This document shows, in pieces, positions 31,997 to 43,433 of a DNA stretch of 64,000 bases. The stretch is taken from assembly GCA_023614405.1 (NCBI GenBank), contig CM042697.1:156836149-156900148 (forward strand). The letters are read 5' to 3'. The notes beneath the pieces were generated by a model that was not told the DNA's origin, ran no database searches, and saw only the letters and a list, made by a program, of their open reading frames with translations. Made by a program: the position numbers and the translations under genes. Origin of the DNA: Avena insularis (Eukaryota > Streptophyta > Magnoliopsida > Poales > Poaceae). Each line of letters begins with the position of its first letter. Position 1 is the stretch's first letter.

Positions 31997-33295
31997 ATGA
32001 TGGTCCCCAAAAAGGACACGGACATCCTGCAGATGTGCGTGGACTTTACATCGCTGAACAAGCACTACCCGAAGGATCATTTCCCTCTCCCTCGGATCGA
32101 TCAGATCATCGATTCGACTGTAGGATGCGAAAAACTCTCCTTCCTCGACGCCTACTCAGGCTACAACCAGATTCTACTGAAGGTCGAAGATCAGGAGAAA
32201 ACGGCGTTCATCACGCCGTTCGGAGTGTTTTGCTACAACACAATGCCCTTTGGGCTGAAGAACGCAGGGGCCACGTACCAACGGTGCATGTAGGCCTGCC
32301 TGAAGGACCAGATCAGCCGCAACATACAAGTCTATGTCGACGACATAGTCATCAAAACAAGGGAGGCCAAGACACTCATCGACGATCTCCGCGAGACGTT
32401 CGATAACCTTGGTCGATACAAGATCAAGTTAAACCCAGAAAAATGTGCCTTCGGCATCCCATCTGGTCAGCTGCTAGGCTACTTCATCTCCCAGCGAGGG
32501 ATCGAGGCAAACCCATAGAAAATGCGGGCCATAATGGCCATGGAGAAGCCGAAGAACCTCAAGGGAGTTCAGGAACTTGCCGGGCGAATCGCGGCACTGA
32601 GCAGTTTCATCAGCCGCATGGGCAAAAAAGCTCTGCCGTTCTATCAGCTGCTGCGCAAGGCAGACAAATTCGAATGGACGCCCGAGGCGGACGACGCATT
32701 CGAAGATCTAAAGCGGCTGCTCTCTACCTCGCCCGTCTTGGTCACGCCAAAGGAGCGCGAGCCTTTACTGCTATTCATATCAGCCACACACCAGGTGGTT
32801 AGCACCGTACTGGTGGTCGAGCGACCCGAAGAAGGCAAGACACATGGGGTCCAACGCCCAATCTACTACCTCAGCAAGGTATTGACACCGACAAAGTAGA
32901 GGTACCCTCACTACCAGAAACTTGCCTACGGCGTGTTCATGACGGCTCGTCGGCTGAGCCACTACTTCCAGGAGAATCAGGTGATGGTCGTCAACGAGGC
33001 ACCCCTGAACAGCATCCTGAACAACCCGAAGGCCACAGGACGCATGGCCCTGTGGGGCATCGAGCTGTCACCTCTAGACATCATCTACGAGAAGCGCCAT
33101 GCGATCATGTCTCAGGTCCTTCCGGACTTCCTCGTCCACTGGATGGAACTGCAGCTGCCAGACACGCCGGACATGACACAGTCATGGATGATGCACTTTG
33201 ACGGCTCCAAGCACGAAGCCGGAGCAGGAGCCGGGGTCATACTGACCTCCCCGCAGGGCGACAAGATGAAGTATGTCCTCCGGATGAAGTTTTGA
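31997..33295 (+). pseudogene. pol: Reverse transcriptase and RNase H of T2
   Basis: The RT shows MCVDFTSLNKHYPKDHFPLP, LSFLDAYSGYNQI, TMPFGLKNAGATYQRCM and YVDD at 32333-32344, all intact. Stops sit at 32291, 32515, 32897 and 33293 in an otherwise single frame. The RT-linked RNase H spans about 32640-33110. The second, archaeal-type RNase H starts with MMHFDGSK at about 33190. Most stops are explained by a single C-to-T change (CAG or CGA). Confidence 0.85.
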
Positions 33296-33865
33296 GCTTC
33301 CAACAACGGAGCCGAATACGAGGCCCTCATCCACGGCATGCGGATGGCCAAGATCTGCGGCGCAACGCGCCTCGTCATCTACGGTGACTCCAACCTCGTC
33401 GTACAGCAGACGATGAACGAGTGCGACGATCACGCCGCAAACATGATCGCGTACCGCGCCCTCTACAACGCACTCGAAGGAGACTTTGACGGCTGCGAGC
33501 TTCGGCACATTGGTAGAGAAAGCAACAAAGAGGCCGACAGACTCGCCAACATCGGCTCCACCTGTGCACGGGTGCCACCAGGTGTGTTCCTCGAACAGAT
33601 CTGCGTGCCATCCATCAAAATGAAATTCCCCAAGGGATCACCCGAAGAAGCAGAACACTCGGGGGCTGCGCTACCCGAAGGACAGGAAGGACCCGAAAAG
33701 CTCGATACAGAGGTCGCAGCGGTCAACGTAATGCATGTCATGGCAGTCGAAGAAACTTGGACACGACCATACCTCCGATATCTGATAGACGGGGAGCTGT
33801 CTGACAACCCGATAGATGCCCGACGCATATCTCGCCCGATATCTGATAGACGGGGAGCTGTCTGA
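33296..33865 (+). pseudogene. pol: Second RNase H (rest) and linker of T2
   Basis: It continues the archaeal-type RNase H with EYEALIHGMRMAK, YGDSNLVVQQ and a final Asp region (ESNKEADRLANIGS). The linker before integrase is hit by an exact 61-bp duplication, so this frame ends at 33865. Confidence 0.8.
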
Positions 33866-33897
33866 CAACCCGATAGATGCCCGACGCATATCTCGCC
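33776..33897 (+). repeat. Exact 61-bp tandem duplication in T2 pol
   Basis: Copies occupy 33776-33836 and 33837-33897 with no mismatch that I can see. The length is not a multiple of three, so it shifts the frame before the integrase. Confidence 0.95.
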
Positions 33898-35054
33898 GGT
33901 CCAACGCCTTCACCATCATCAACGGCGAGATGTACAAGCGCAACATTTCGGGTGTACTCCAAAGGTGCGTCACCATCGGTGACGGCAAAACCATCCTCCA
34001 AGACATCCACGAGGGAATCTGTGGCCATCATGCGGGCAGCCGCGCCCATGTCACCAAAGCTCTACGAGCTGGATTCTACTGGCCAACGGCCATGAATGAC
34101 GCCAAGGACATCATCCAAAGATGCAACAGGTGCCAAAGGTTCGCAGATAAACCGCACGCACCCGGATCAGAGCTCAGGCCCATACCTTTGGCCTGGCCCT
34201 TTTCCCAACGGGGCCTCGACATGATCGGCAAACTGCCACGGTCCTCGAAAGGAGGTCACGTCTACCTCCTGGTTGCAGTCGACAAATTCACCAAGTGGAT
34301 TTAGGCCATGCCCGTCACTAACCAAAAGGGCAAAACTGCCGTCAAGTTCTTTGAATCCATTGTCTACAGGTTCGGCGTGCCGCATAGCATCATCACCGAC
34401 AATGGGTCGAACTTCATCTCCAAAGATTTCCAGGACTTTTGCGAAGACCTCGTAATCCACATCACATACTCCTCCGTGGCACACCCGCAAACGAGCGGGC
34501 TGGTCGAGAAGGCCAACGGCCTCGTCGGCGCTGGCATCAAGAAGCGCCTAACGAGCCCGCTCGAGCAGCTAGCCGGATCCTGGAAACAAGAGCTTCCCTC
34601 TGTCCTGTGGAACCTGCGCACAATGCAAAACAGCTCAACTCGTTACATGCCTTTCTTCATGGTGCACGGAGCCGAAGTCGTGCTGCCAGCAGAGGTCCGC
34701 CACAAGGCCCCACGGGTCGTCGCCTACAGCGAAGCCGAATCGACAGCCGCACGTGAAGACGCCGTTGACACACTCGACGAGGCGCGTGACATAGCAGCAG
34801 CTCGGTCAGCGGTATACCAACAAAGTCTCCGCAACTACCACAGCCGACGGCTATGCCCAAGGTCCTTCGTCGAAGGAGACCTAGTCTTGCGACTCAAGCA
34901 TGAGCGACCGAAGAAATTCGAGTGACCATGGGAAGGACCCTACATCGTCGCTGAAGTCATCCCAGGTGGCGCCTATCGCCTCAAGCACGTGGAGTCTGGA
35001 GTCGCATACTCCAACCCATGGAACGTCGCACAGCTGCGATGCTTCTACCTCTAG
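33816..35054 (+). pseudogene. pol: Integrase of T2
   Basis: It has a zinc-binding region (GICGHHAGS, then CNRCQRFA) and a catalytic triad in LDMIGKLP, ITDNGSNF and TSGLVEKAN. The C-terminal SFVEGDLVLRL and PWEGPYIV motifs complete it. Stops occur at 34302 (TAG) and 34923 (TGA); the natural end is the TAG at 35052-35054. In ASGLVEKANG-type Tat integrases Glu is the third catalytic residue. The frame is displaced by the upstream 61-bp duplication. Confidence 0.85.
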
Positions 35055-36108
35055 CTACCTCCCTCTTTTATTTTCAATAAGGCTATTCAGCCAAGGCTAC
35101 TCAGCCGAACAATGTACCTCATCCTTACGATATGAATAAAGCTAAGTGGGACCCACGATCGCCCCGTCGCATCATATCTGCTACCGCAGACGGTTGAGTT
35201 CATCATTTGTCAGGGATGACATCATCAAAGCAAAGGCTAGCAACGGCTCGAAGATTTCGACTGATCATACAAGTACTTACTCAAATATGCGACTCGAGAA
35301 ACTACTCGAGGGCTACTCCTATTAGGAGCACCTGAGCAATTTCAAGGGTAACGTCACCTCGAAATTATCTTTGAGTCCGACGTCGAGTCTACGACTCCAC
35401 TACGGACTCGGGGGCTACTCCCATAGGGAGTACTTGTCGTGCATCCAAAAAATGTGTCCTCCGGACTAACAAAGGACAAATAGCTGAATTAAAGTATCCG
35501 CTCGAGTCTACGACTTGAACAGACACTCGGGGGATACTCCCATAGGGACCGCTGGTCGCGCACCCTATGAATAATTAGACTGAGGTCCTTCAGATCAAAT
35601 ATGACAAAAATCTTTAGGCAACTCTTCCCAAATTAACACTAAATGATAAGCAGTCTCCTTGGCCACCCGAAACACCTCCGCGATGATAAAACTTCAGATG
35701 CTGTGTCTATGACGCAAAGATAAGTTCTGCGGATACCATCTGATTGCCTGGAAAGGCACCTGACTGCGCTATGCTAGTAAGTTCCGTGTTAACAGGCACG
35801 ATGAAAATACCGACGGGCGTGATGGGTACATCATTTAAAAAACACTGGGATTCGACTCCTATAATACCACAACGGCCTGAGTCGAATCACACTAGCAATC
35901 GTTCTGAATTCGAGTCCGGGGACTCAAGTTTGATGAAGATCGTGTTGTTTTGTCCTATGACAGTTAACTGGCCCTGATCCGTCGGGTGATCCAGGCACAC
36001 GCATCAACAATCCCTATGAACTAAACATTTCTCCTTGTAAAATAGGCTCAACTACAAAGCACAAGAAAGATTGAAGAGTCTCCAGCCGAATCTACGTTTC
36101 GACTGAAC
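35055..36108 (+). repeat. T2 3' region with repeated polypurine-like motifs
   Basis: No gene is present. The motif CTCGGGGG(C/A)TACTCCCATAGGGA or a variant occurs at 35305, 35407 and 35526, about 100-120 bp apart. A related CCGGGGACTC is at about 35910. The core equals the true polypurine tract (CTCGGGGGATA) at 36110. Confidence 0.85.
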
Positions 36109-36121
36109 ACTCGGGGGATAT
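36109..36121 (+). promoter_or_regulatory. Polypurine tract of T2
   Basis: The sequence ACTCGGGGGATAT lies directly before the 3' LTR start TGACATGG. Confidence 0.85.
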
Positions 36122-36612
36122 TGACATGGATATACCCTACGGGTGCATGACATTGGTATACCTGGTCCAGCCCAAGGAAGCCCCACGTAAGGACACACAA
36201 CCCATGAAGATTTCGGGTGGCCCAAGCCCGTGGCGATTTTGACTCATTGGAGGACAAGTCTATATTATATAGAATTTCATAGGGTATCAACCCTAATTTG
36301 TAACCAATTCGACCTATCTCGGGACCTGTCCTATCTATATAAAGTCTAGGAGGGTACGGCGAGAAGGATCCTCAAATCACCTCATACACACCTCCATTCC
36401 AGATTGCATCTGCGCACCCCTGTAACCTTCGGTTGCGTCATAATCAAGAGCAGACAAGCAAGAGTAGGGTTTTCCCTCCGGGGGCCTAAACCTGGGTAAA
36501 TCTCGTGTCCCTATGTTGCTTGTCTGTTAATTGTTCCACGACTTCCAGCATCCCCATCTTCTCCAAAATCCATGTCCATAACAATGGGCATTAACGAGTT
36601 GAACCCTCGTCA
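36122..36612 (+). repeat. 3' LTR of T2 (491 bp)
   Basis: It begins TGACATGGATATACC and ends CCCTCGTCA, with a TATA box at 36336-36343. The ATG at 36584 is again 29 bases from the end. It is clearly diverged from the 5' LTR. Confidence 0.9.
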
Positions 36613-39455
36613 CTAACTGGCTAGGGAGATCATCTAATTGAGATCCAGCCTGTGATTGTCCTGTAGGCGCTTCAACTTATGTCAGAGCAAGGTCCTCTTT
36701 TCCAAACCATCAATGTAGGCAGACATAGTGGTCTAATTGTGCACTCCTGCACGGGAATTTTTCATATCCAGCCAATGGGAGAGGTAGGCTCTGAGATGTC
36801 TTGTCCTTCTCCTGGATGCACCGCTGTAGATTGCCGACAGTGCAGGGCTATTTGTACATACCCTCAAAATACTTGGTGAACGCTTCTTTCATGTCCAACC
36901 AATTGCATATGGACTACTCTGGCAAGTCGTCGATCCATTGGCGGGCCGTTCCCATCAACATTAGTGGGAGTTACTTGACGGCAACATTGGGGTTTCACCC
37001 GGCAATCTCGATCGCATTGTCGTAATCCTGCAAAACCACGTAGCTGGCTTGGTGGTTCTGTCAAAGGACTTGATCGTCTTGTCAATCCGGAAACCCTTGG
37101 GGTATGTTGCAGTCCGTATCATAGGTCCAAAGCAACGTGGTCCTAGGTGATGTCCTTCCCGGGCCTCCTCAATCTTTTCCAAGCGTGAACGTGCGTCGTA
37201 TGGCTCCGGGTTTGCTTTTTCTCCTTGCAATAAGGGGAAGGGATGTGTGAACGACGTGGTCCTCCTCTGCCATGGTGACTACTACGGGGCGACAGAGGAG
37301 GGTTAGCCTTCTTGTTGTTCCCTTCCTACAACTCCTCACGTCTGTCGTGGTTTCTTGTCGAACATGTGGGGTCATGGTGCGACCTGCTTTTGTGTCTGTG
37401 ATTGCCACTGTGGTCCCCGCCATGACAAGGCTGTTCCGCGTTGTCACGAATTACGATGCCGCCCTCAGGGCATCTAGGCGGAGGCATGCTCATACGATGG
37501 GGAGCTTTTGGGTCTTCGTGATGTCGAGGGGATCAGAGCGGTGGAGACAGGCAATGAGGGTGAACATTGGCTCCATGGTCAGAGGATATGGGGATAGCGT
37601 CCTTCCTATTGTGTGGGTCCCTCTGTCTTCGTTCTGATGAACCCGTCTGGGACTCGACATCGTGAGGAGATCTTTTCCTTGGCCGTTTGGGATTGCTAGA
37701 CTGGCAATATGTTGGATCAGACTCAAGCCTCTAAGAGGTGGCCTTTTCCTGCTGTTTGACAGCCTTGGAGACAAGGTCGTAGACCTGTTCCACATGAGCG
37801 GGTGATCTATCCTGCTCCATTAGGGCTTGGCGACAACCAAATTGAGGATGGGTGTGGGCATGACTTGCTTTCATTAACTGTCAATCTATGGCTTAGCTTG
37901 TGTTGGCTTCGAAGGAGCCCACCCTAAGTTGCGTCGTACACCAGGGTTGTTGACAACATGATCCGGAGATTTCTTAGCCTTCTGCTACTTGAGTAGAGTG
38001 TTGTACTCAGCCTCCAGTGCTCTAATTGTCTCAATCGATTTCTTCGCCTTGAACAGATCTCGATCTAACTTTGCACCTTGCTCCGCGATGGCCCGCGCTT
38101 CTTCCAGTAGCTGTTGGCGCTTCTCATCAAGATGGACTATGTTCCATATATGGGCCATAGTCATAGGCTCGATGAGCAAATTGTCGTACATCACTCTATC
38201 ATCTGGAGTGATTTGGGCAGCCACAGACATAGATGCTGGTGGCGGCGGATTTGTGGTGTTGGCGTTACTCGAACCCGTAGGAAGTTCCTGCTGCTATTGC
38301 GCTAGGTTAGCTGGAGGAGGCATGTCCTTCGCTTGATCATTGTCAGCGTCTTCGGCTGGTCCCTTCCTATTATCCCGTAGCTTAGGCGGAGCTTGTCTAG
38401 TTTGTTCTTCTTCCATCACACTCCCAATGGCGATAAACACCTATCGGGATGTGATGGCCTTGTCGGCCTTCTCCTCACGATTGATCTCCTCCTCCATCTC
38501 TTTCATGGCTGAGTCAAGTTCCTCTGGGTTGATAGCCATATCCTCCGAGTCCATGCTGATGTCGATGTAAAGCGCATCCAGAACGGAGTCGGAGGGTGCG
38601 AGGGCTTCCTCCACGATAGAGGACGATGCTAAGGCAGCGTGGTTTTTTGCTGGAGGAAGGGCGGTGGTGGTGGCGGCGTTAGGCTAGGTACAACGATAGG
38701 CGGTGCCACGACGACTTTGTTAGCAGCGGCGAAACTATTGACGGTGCCGATCATGCCCTCGAAAGTGAGGAGACCCGCGGCCTTCTACCGCCTTAGAGTA
38801 TGCCAGAGAAGTGTGCCACGGTCAAGCCGTTCCACGAAGTGATAAATAACATCATCATCGGGGTAAATCTCCAGATCAGCTCATATCCAGAGCCATCTGG
38901 CAAGGTAATCATGGGGGCTTTCACCCTCTCTCTAGACGCGTCGTGCCAAATCGAACATAGTCACCACGCCGATGAAGTGCGATCGCTGCTTTTCAGACGC
39001 ACGGGCGAAGCCGGCGGATTTGCAATGATCTTCCACCATTATCTCATGCATAGGGGCTGTTTGGGTGGGCCTTGAATTTTTCAGATCTAAGTCGGCAAAC
39101 TCCAAAGAGAGCTCCAATTTTTATCCTCCGCGAACATATCCTTCCTGTAGGCGGTCCGTGCGGGCCTTGACGATCCTCCAACTTCCAGGGAGCTAGTTCC
39201 CGAGTCGGTTTTGCCGATGAAGAGGCGGATGTCCCTGATCAGAACGATCGAGCAGCGGGTGGGGTTTTTCTTCGCCGGGATCTAGAACTTGTCGGGATTG
39301 ACGATCGGAACGTTGCCGGAGAAGAGAACGCGACCAATGGCTATGGTTTCACTGATTCCCGCGAAGAGCTTGGACCTCGCCCGTTGTAGATCTTGAAGCG
39401 CCTCTTGCCCTACTATGGGCACCAACTGTCATGGTATTGCCGACGAGTACGCCAT
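36613..39455 (-). pseudogene. gag: Gag of Tat element E, N-terminal part
   Basis: The ATG is inside the 5' LTR (39453-39455), and the frame meets TGA at codon 9. A leader like that of A follows, then a first gag-like helical module (about 38780-38940). A disordered stretch and a short coiled coil (LLEEARAIAEQGAKLDRDLF, about 38080-38140) come next. The capsid domain is at about 36620-37180 (GPRCFGP, then ARQWIDDLP, WLDMKEAF). Many TAG and TGA codons and shifts break it. It ends where T2 begins; protease and pol are missing. Confidence 0.7.
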
Positions 39456-39959
39456 GGAGGGGTCCTCACAGAGCGTGTTTGGAGAGGTGGTGGAAGGTGG
39501 AAAGTTGGCGGGTACGAGGTAACATAGCTTAACCAGGTTCAGATCCCACGACGGTGGCAGAATCCTACTCTTGCTATAAATCACTATAATGGCAATACGC
39601 CAAGTTACAGGGAACGGTTTGCTATGCGCGATATGAGTTAATTGATATGAGTCGTGCCCTAAAGGCTCCTCTAGGTCTGGCTTATATAGTTGCCAGATCC
39701 TAGGGTTACAGGGAAAGTCCTAGTCGGATAGGTCACAGAGTCCTACACGAGTACTAACTAGTCTAACGTGTCTTGCACTCCAAGGCTTCGGGTATGTCGG
39801 TGACTCCATCATAGCCTTCCTTTATCTGGCATGGGACTCCCTTATGGATCCATCTAACTAGGCCCAGCAGGCCATCGGCCTTGTTACCAACTATGGGCCA
39901 CCCGGGTTATCCAGATTAGAGACATACAATGGTGACACCCATTTAGCATATCCCCAATA
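39427..39959 (-). repeat. 5' LTR of Tat element E (533 bp)
   Basis: It is the partner of 18595-19102. The TATA box (TATATAA, minus) is at 39682-39688. The primer-binding site TTGGTGCCCATAGTAGGG follows at about 39408-39425. The start dinucleotide context is mutated (minus TATTGGGG). Confidence 0.9.
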
Positions 39960-41186
39960 GACGAAGCAATGCAACATTCCACATCCTTTTGGTGTCCTCA
40001 CCCAACCTGTCCGCCTTATTACTTTGTGATTCTCGAGCATCTATTAGGTAGTATGCATTGTTGTGTAGAGCTTTGCTCAAGATGAATGGTCCTTCCCACG
40101 GGGGTGATAGTTTGCGCATGCCAGCAGTGCGTTGCACTAATCTAAGCACCAAATCCCCTTTTTGAATACATGAGGATTTACTTTCTAGATATGATAGCGT
40201 CGGAGACTTTGTTGGTATATGGAAGATCTGTATAGTGTCAACTCTCGTGCTTCTTCAAGTAAGTCGACATTATTTTATCGGGATTCTTTTACCTCGGCTT
40301 ATGTGTATTGTTTGACTCTTGGCTAGTCATACTCTATGTCGGTAGGCAAGACAGCTTTTGCCCCATAAACGAGGAAGAATGGCGTGTAGCCAGTTGATTG
40401 ATTCAGAGTTGTTCTTAAGATCCATAGTACCAACGGTAATTCCTTTATCCAACAGCTAGGTGTTCTCTAAAGAGGTTATATCAGCCAAGGTTTTATCCCG
40501 GATAGGACTAGCCCATTTTCTCATTCCACTTTCCCATTTGATTCTAGGTGAGCGACTGACGCTACGTCGAGTCTTATTCGTTTATCCATGAAGAATCGAG
40601 AGAATGCTCCATCGACAAAATTTGTTCCATTGTTTGTGATTATGCTGTGTGGATATCCATATTTTAGTATTATATCCCTTCAGAATGTTACGACTGTTTT
40701 TCCATCACACTTCTTGATAAGTTTTACTTCTATCCATTTGCTGAATTTGTCGACCATGAACAATATATGACTCATACCGCCTCGCACGGGTTTGAATGGT
40801 CCCACCATATCCAAGGACCATACGGCAAATGTCCAAGTGATAGGTATTGTCTTGAGCTCAGATGCTAGCATATGTCTATTAGCCGAGTATATTTGGCAGC
40901 CATTGTATTTCTTCACCAAATCTTCTGCTTCTCGCAGTGCACTAGGCCAGTAAAACCCATGCCGAAATGCTTTGGCTACTAATTCTATAGATGAGGCATG
41001 GTGTCCACATTCCCCTTGGTGAATATCCAACAATATCTGTTGACCTTGCTCTGAGATTACCCGGCGTTGTAGCTTGCTTGTTATGCTCCTCTTGTACAGT
41101 TCTCGATTGATGATGGTGTAAGCTTTTGCTCTTCTCTCTATTTGCCTGGCCAAGGTTTCATCACTCTTCAAGGTTCCATCCTTCAA
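39960..41186 (-). pseudogene. pol: Integrase of D
   Basis: The frame 41186-40680 carries the linker, the zinc-binding region (GECGHHASS, then YNGCQ) and the first catalytic Asp (LDMVGPF). The first Cys of the zinc-binding pair is Tyr here, which should disturb metal binding. A shift near 40680 hides the middle of the core. The C-terminal part resumes at 40152 with MVLRLVQRTAG and PPWEGPFI. E interrupts it right after NVALLR. Confidence 0.85.
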
Positions 41187-42137
41187 GAAGTTGAATATCG
41201 GCTATGCCCACACTAGTATAACTAGTGCCGGGAGAACATACTCATCAATTTCCATTGGCTCCCCCGACATTACCTCTACCAAGATACGCAAAATAGTCCC
41301 CTTGTTTGATTCGGCAGTCCCCGGGTTGAATGGAACAGTCCCCGAGTTACTCGAATCTACCCGCACATCTATATACATTGATATTACATCAGGCTCTTGG
41401 CTTGCGGGGAGAATGATTGACTCGAATTCAGGTGACGGCTTGATTGATGGTTTCCTGAGATGCTCCAACGCTATAACGGGCGGGATTGATTTCCGAGATG
41501 ATCCTAGCTTGGACAAGACGTTAGTTTCTTCGATTTATGCCCGGGGTATGTGATGGAACTCACACCCTTCAAAGTATCCCGAAATATGCTGGACCTAGAA
41601 ATGATATAGTGCCATGTTTTTATCTAAAGCGTCCCAATGACAAGACACTTGCTGAACCACCAAATCTAAGACACCGAAGCATTGAATTCTCTTGATGCCA
41701 ATTTCCTTTGACACTTTTATCCCATGGACAAGTGCTTAAAATTCTGCCACGTTATTGGATGCTGCGAAGTGGATTTGCAACATATATTTTAGATGGTCCT
41801 TTTTGGGAGAGGTAAGAACTATGCCGGCACCAAGACTTGTTTTCATTTTGGACCCGTCAAAATGCATTCTCCAATAATTCGAGTCATGCAATGGCAGATC
41901 GTATTGTATTTCTACCCAATCGACGAAAAAGTTGGCCAATGCTAGAGACTTGATGGCTTCTCTCATATCATACTGTGGAGTATATGGGGCTATCTCTATG
42001 GCCCATTTTTCCACTCTACCACTTGCATCTTTACTTCCCAAGATATCCGAGATAGGTGCTGCACATATTACCCAGATTGGATGCTCTTGGAAGTAATTCT
42101 TTAGCCTCTTAGCTTCCATATACACCCCATATGTCAT
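41187..42137 (-). pseudogene. pol: RNase H domains and linker of D
   Basis: The RT-linked RNase H end and the archaeal-type RNase H (MHFDGSKMKTSLGAGIVLTS) lie at 42137-41736, where a stop follows ASNNVAEF. The linker frame 41516-41202 is also partly open. It is homologous to residues 110-318 of the T1 frame. Confidence 0.8.
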
Positions 42138-42158
42138 TTTATGATAATGGGGGTAATT

Positions 42159-43311
42159 CTATTTTGATGTAGAAAGCACTTCGCTCAAATAGTATACTGG
42201 CATTTGGACTGATTTGCCCTCTTCTTCACGCTCTACCACTATTACTCCACTAACTACCCGGTTAGTTGCGGCCACATAGAGAAGCATTGGCTCTTTGTAT
42301 AGTGGTGAGGCTAATATTGGTGTTGTTGCCAACATATTTTTCAGCTCATGGAAAGCGCTATCAGCTTGCTGTTTCCATGTAAATTTGTCTGATTTTTTCA
42401 TTAGTTGATATAATGGTAAGGCTTTTTCGCCCAGCCGACTAACAAACTGACTTAGTGATGCTAGGCATCCAGTGAACTTCTGGACATCATTGAGGGTTTT
42501 TGGCAATTCGATTATTTCTATGGCTCTGATTTTAGTCGGATTTGCCTCGATACCTCGGCTGGGTACGATCAGGACATGCATTTCTTTGGTATCTTCTGGG
42601 TTAAGTTTCATCTGGAATCTTCTTAAGTTTGCATTTTTATGGGTTAACTTTTCGACCAGGACACCAAATGTGCATTTTTCTGGGTTAAGTTTCATCTGGA
42701 ATCTTCTTAAGTTTGCGAATGGTTGCCGCAAGTCCTTGATAAGAGTGTAACTCTTTTTGGTTTTTATTACCACATTGTCGACATATACTTGAACATTTTT
42801 GTCAAGTTGATGTTGTAAGAATTTTTGCATGCATCTTTGGTATGTAGCACATGCATTTCTCAAATCAAACGGCATAGTGCGATAGCAATAAGCCCCGTAC
42901 ATGGTAATGAAAGATGTCTTTATTTGATCATCCGGGTTTAGTGGCATCTAGTGGAAACTAGTACAAATGACAGTAGCTCACACCCGGCCGCCGAATCAAT
43001 CACTTGATCAATCGTGGTAGTGGAAATGGATCTTTCAAACACGCCTTGTTCAACTTCGTGTAATCGATGCACATGCGCCATACCACAACAACGTTCAGAT
43101 CATCTTTTTTCTTCTCGACCAGGACCGGGTTTGACAACCAGTCCGGGTGTAACACTTCCATGATGAACCCGACATCTAGGAGACAAGCTTTCTCAGCAAC
43201 AATCACTTTCTTCCTATCTTTGGAAAAGCGGCGGAGAGGTTGCTTCACCAGCCTTGCATCTGGCCTTACATGAAGAGAGTGCTCAGCCGACTCCCTCGGA
43301 ATACCTTGCAA
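42159..43311 (-). pseudogene. pol: Reverse transcriptase of D, active site mutated
   Basis: Motifs CIDYTKLNKACLKDPFPLPR and TMPFDLRNACATYQRCM are seen. The catalytic motif is YVDN instead of YVDD (42774-42785), so the enzyme would be dead. An in-frame 84-bp duplication (copies starting at 42595 and 42679) repeats the NLRRFQMKLNPE region. A break lies between 42948 and 43000. A stop at 42159 precedes the RNase H part. Confidence 0.9.
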
Positions 43312-43433
43312 ATCTTGTGTGGACCATGCAAAGATATCCCGATTCTCACGGGGAAGTCGTTGAGCTCGCCTTCCTATTTCTCAGATAACCCGGCACCAAT
43401 GGTCCCGGTGCGCTCCAGGAAAGCATCATCAAT

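Larger units (their letters stand above)
28115..36612 (+). mobile_element. Tat-lineage Ty3/gypsy element T2, complete order, decayed
   Basis: LTR, primer-binding site, gag, protease, RT, RNase H, integrase, polypurine repeats and LTR are all present. No antisense gene is present; only 1.07 kb separates pol from the polypurine tract. The two LTRs differ clearly by eye (more than 10%, with indels). The flanks AGAAT and CTAAC do not match. The left flank is fragment N and the right flank is gag of E, so this may be a recombinant of two copies. Confidence 0.9.
18595..39959 (-). mobile_element. Tat element E, hollowed out by later insertions and a deletion
   Basis: The 3' LTR is at 18595-19102 and the 5' LTR at 39427-39959. 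Flanks AACGA and GACGA match at 4 of 5 bases, as an aged target duplication inside D pol. The antisense gene survives at 19702-23157 and the gag start at 36613-39455. Protease, RT and integrase are absent; F, N and T2 occupy the middle. Confidence 0.75.

Noticed and set aside
33776..33897. Link between the 61-bp duplication and the 61-bp repeat array at 5481
   Set aside because: Same length only; the sequences are unrelated.
28110..36617. Target duplication for T2
   Set aside because: AGAAT and CTAAC do not match, and shifting the LTR ends by a few bases does not help.
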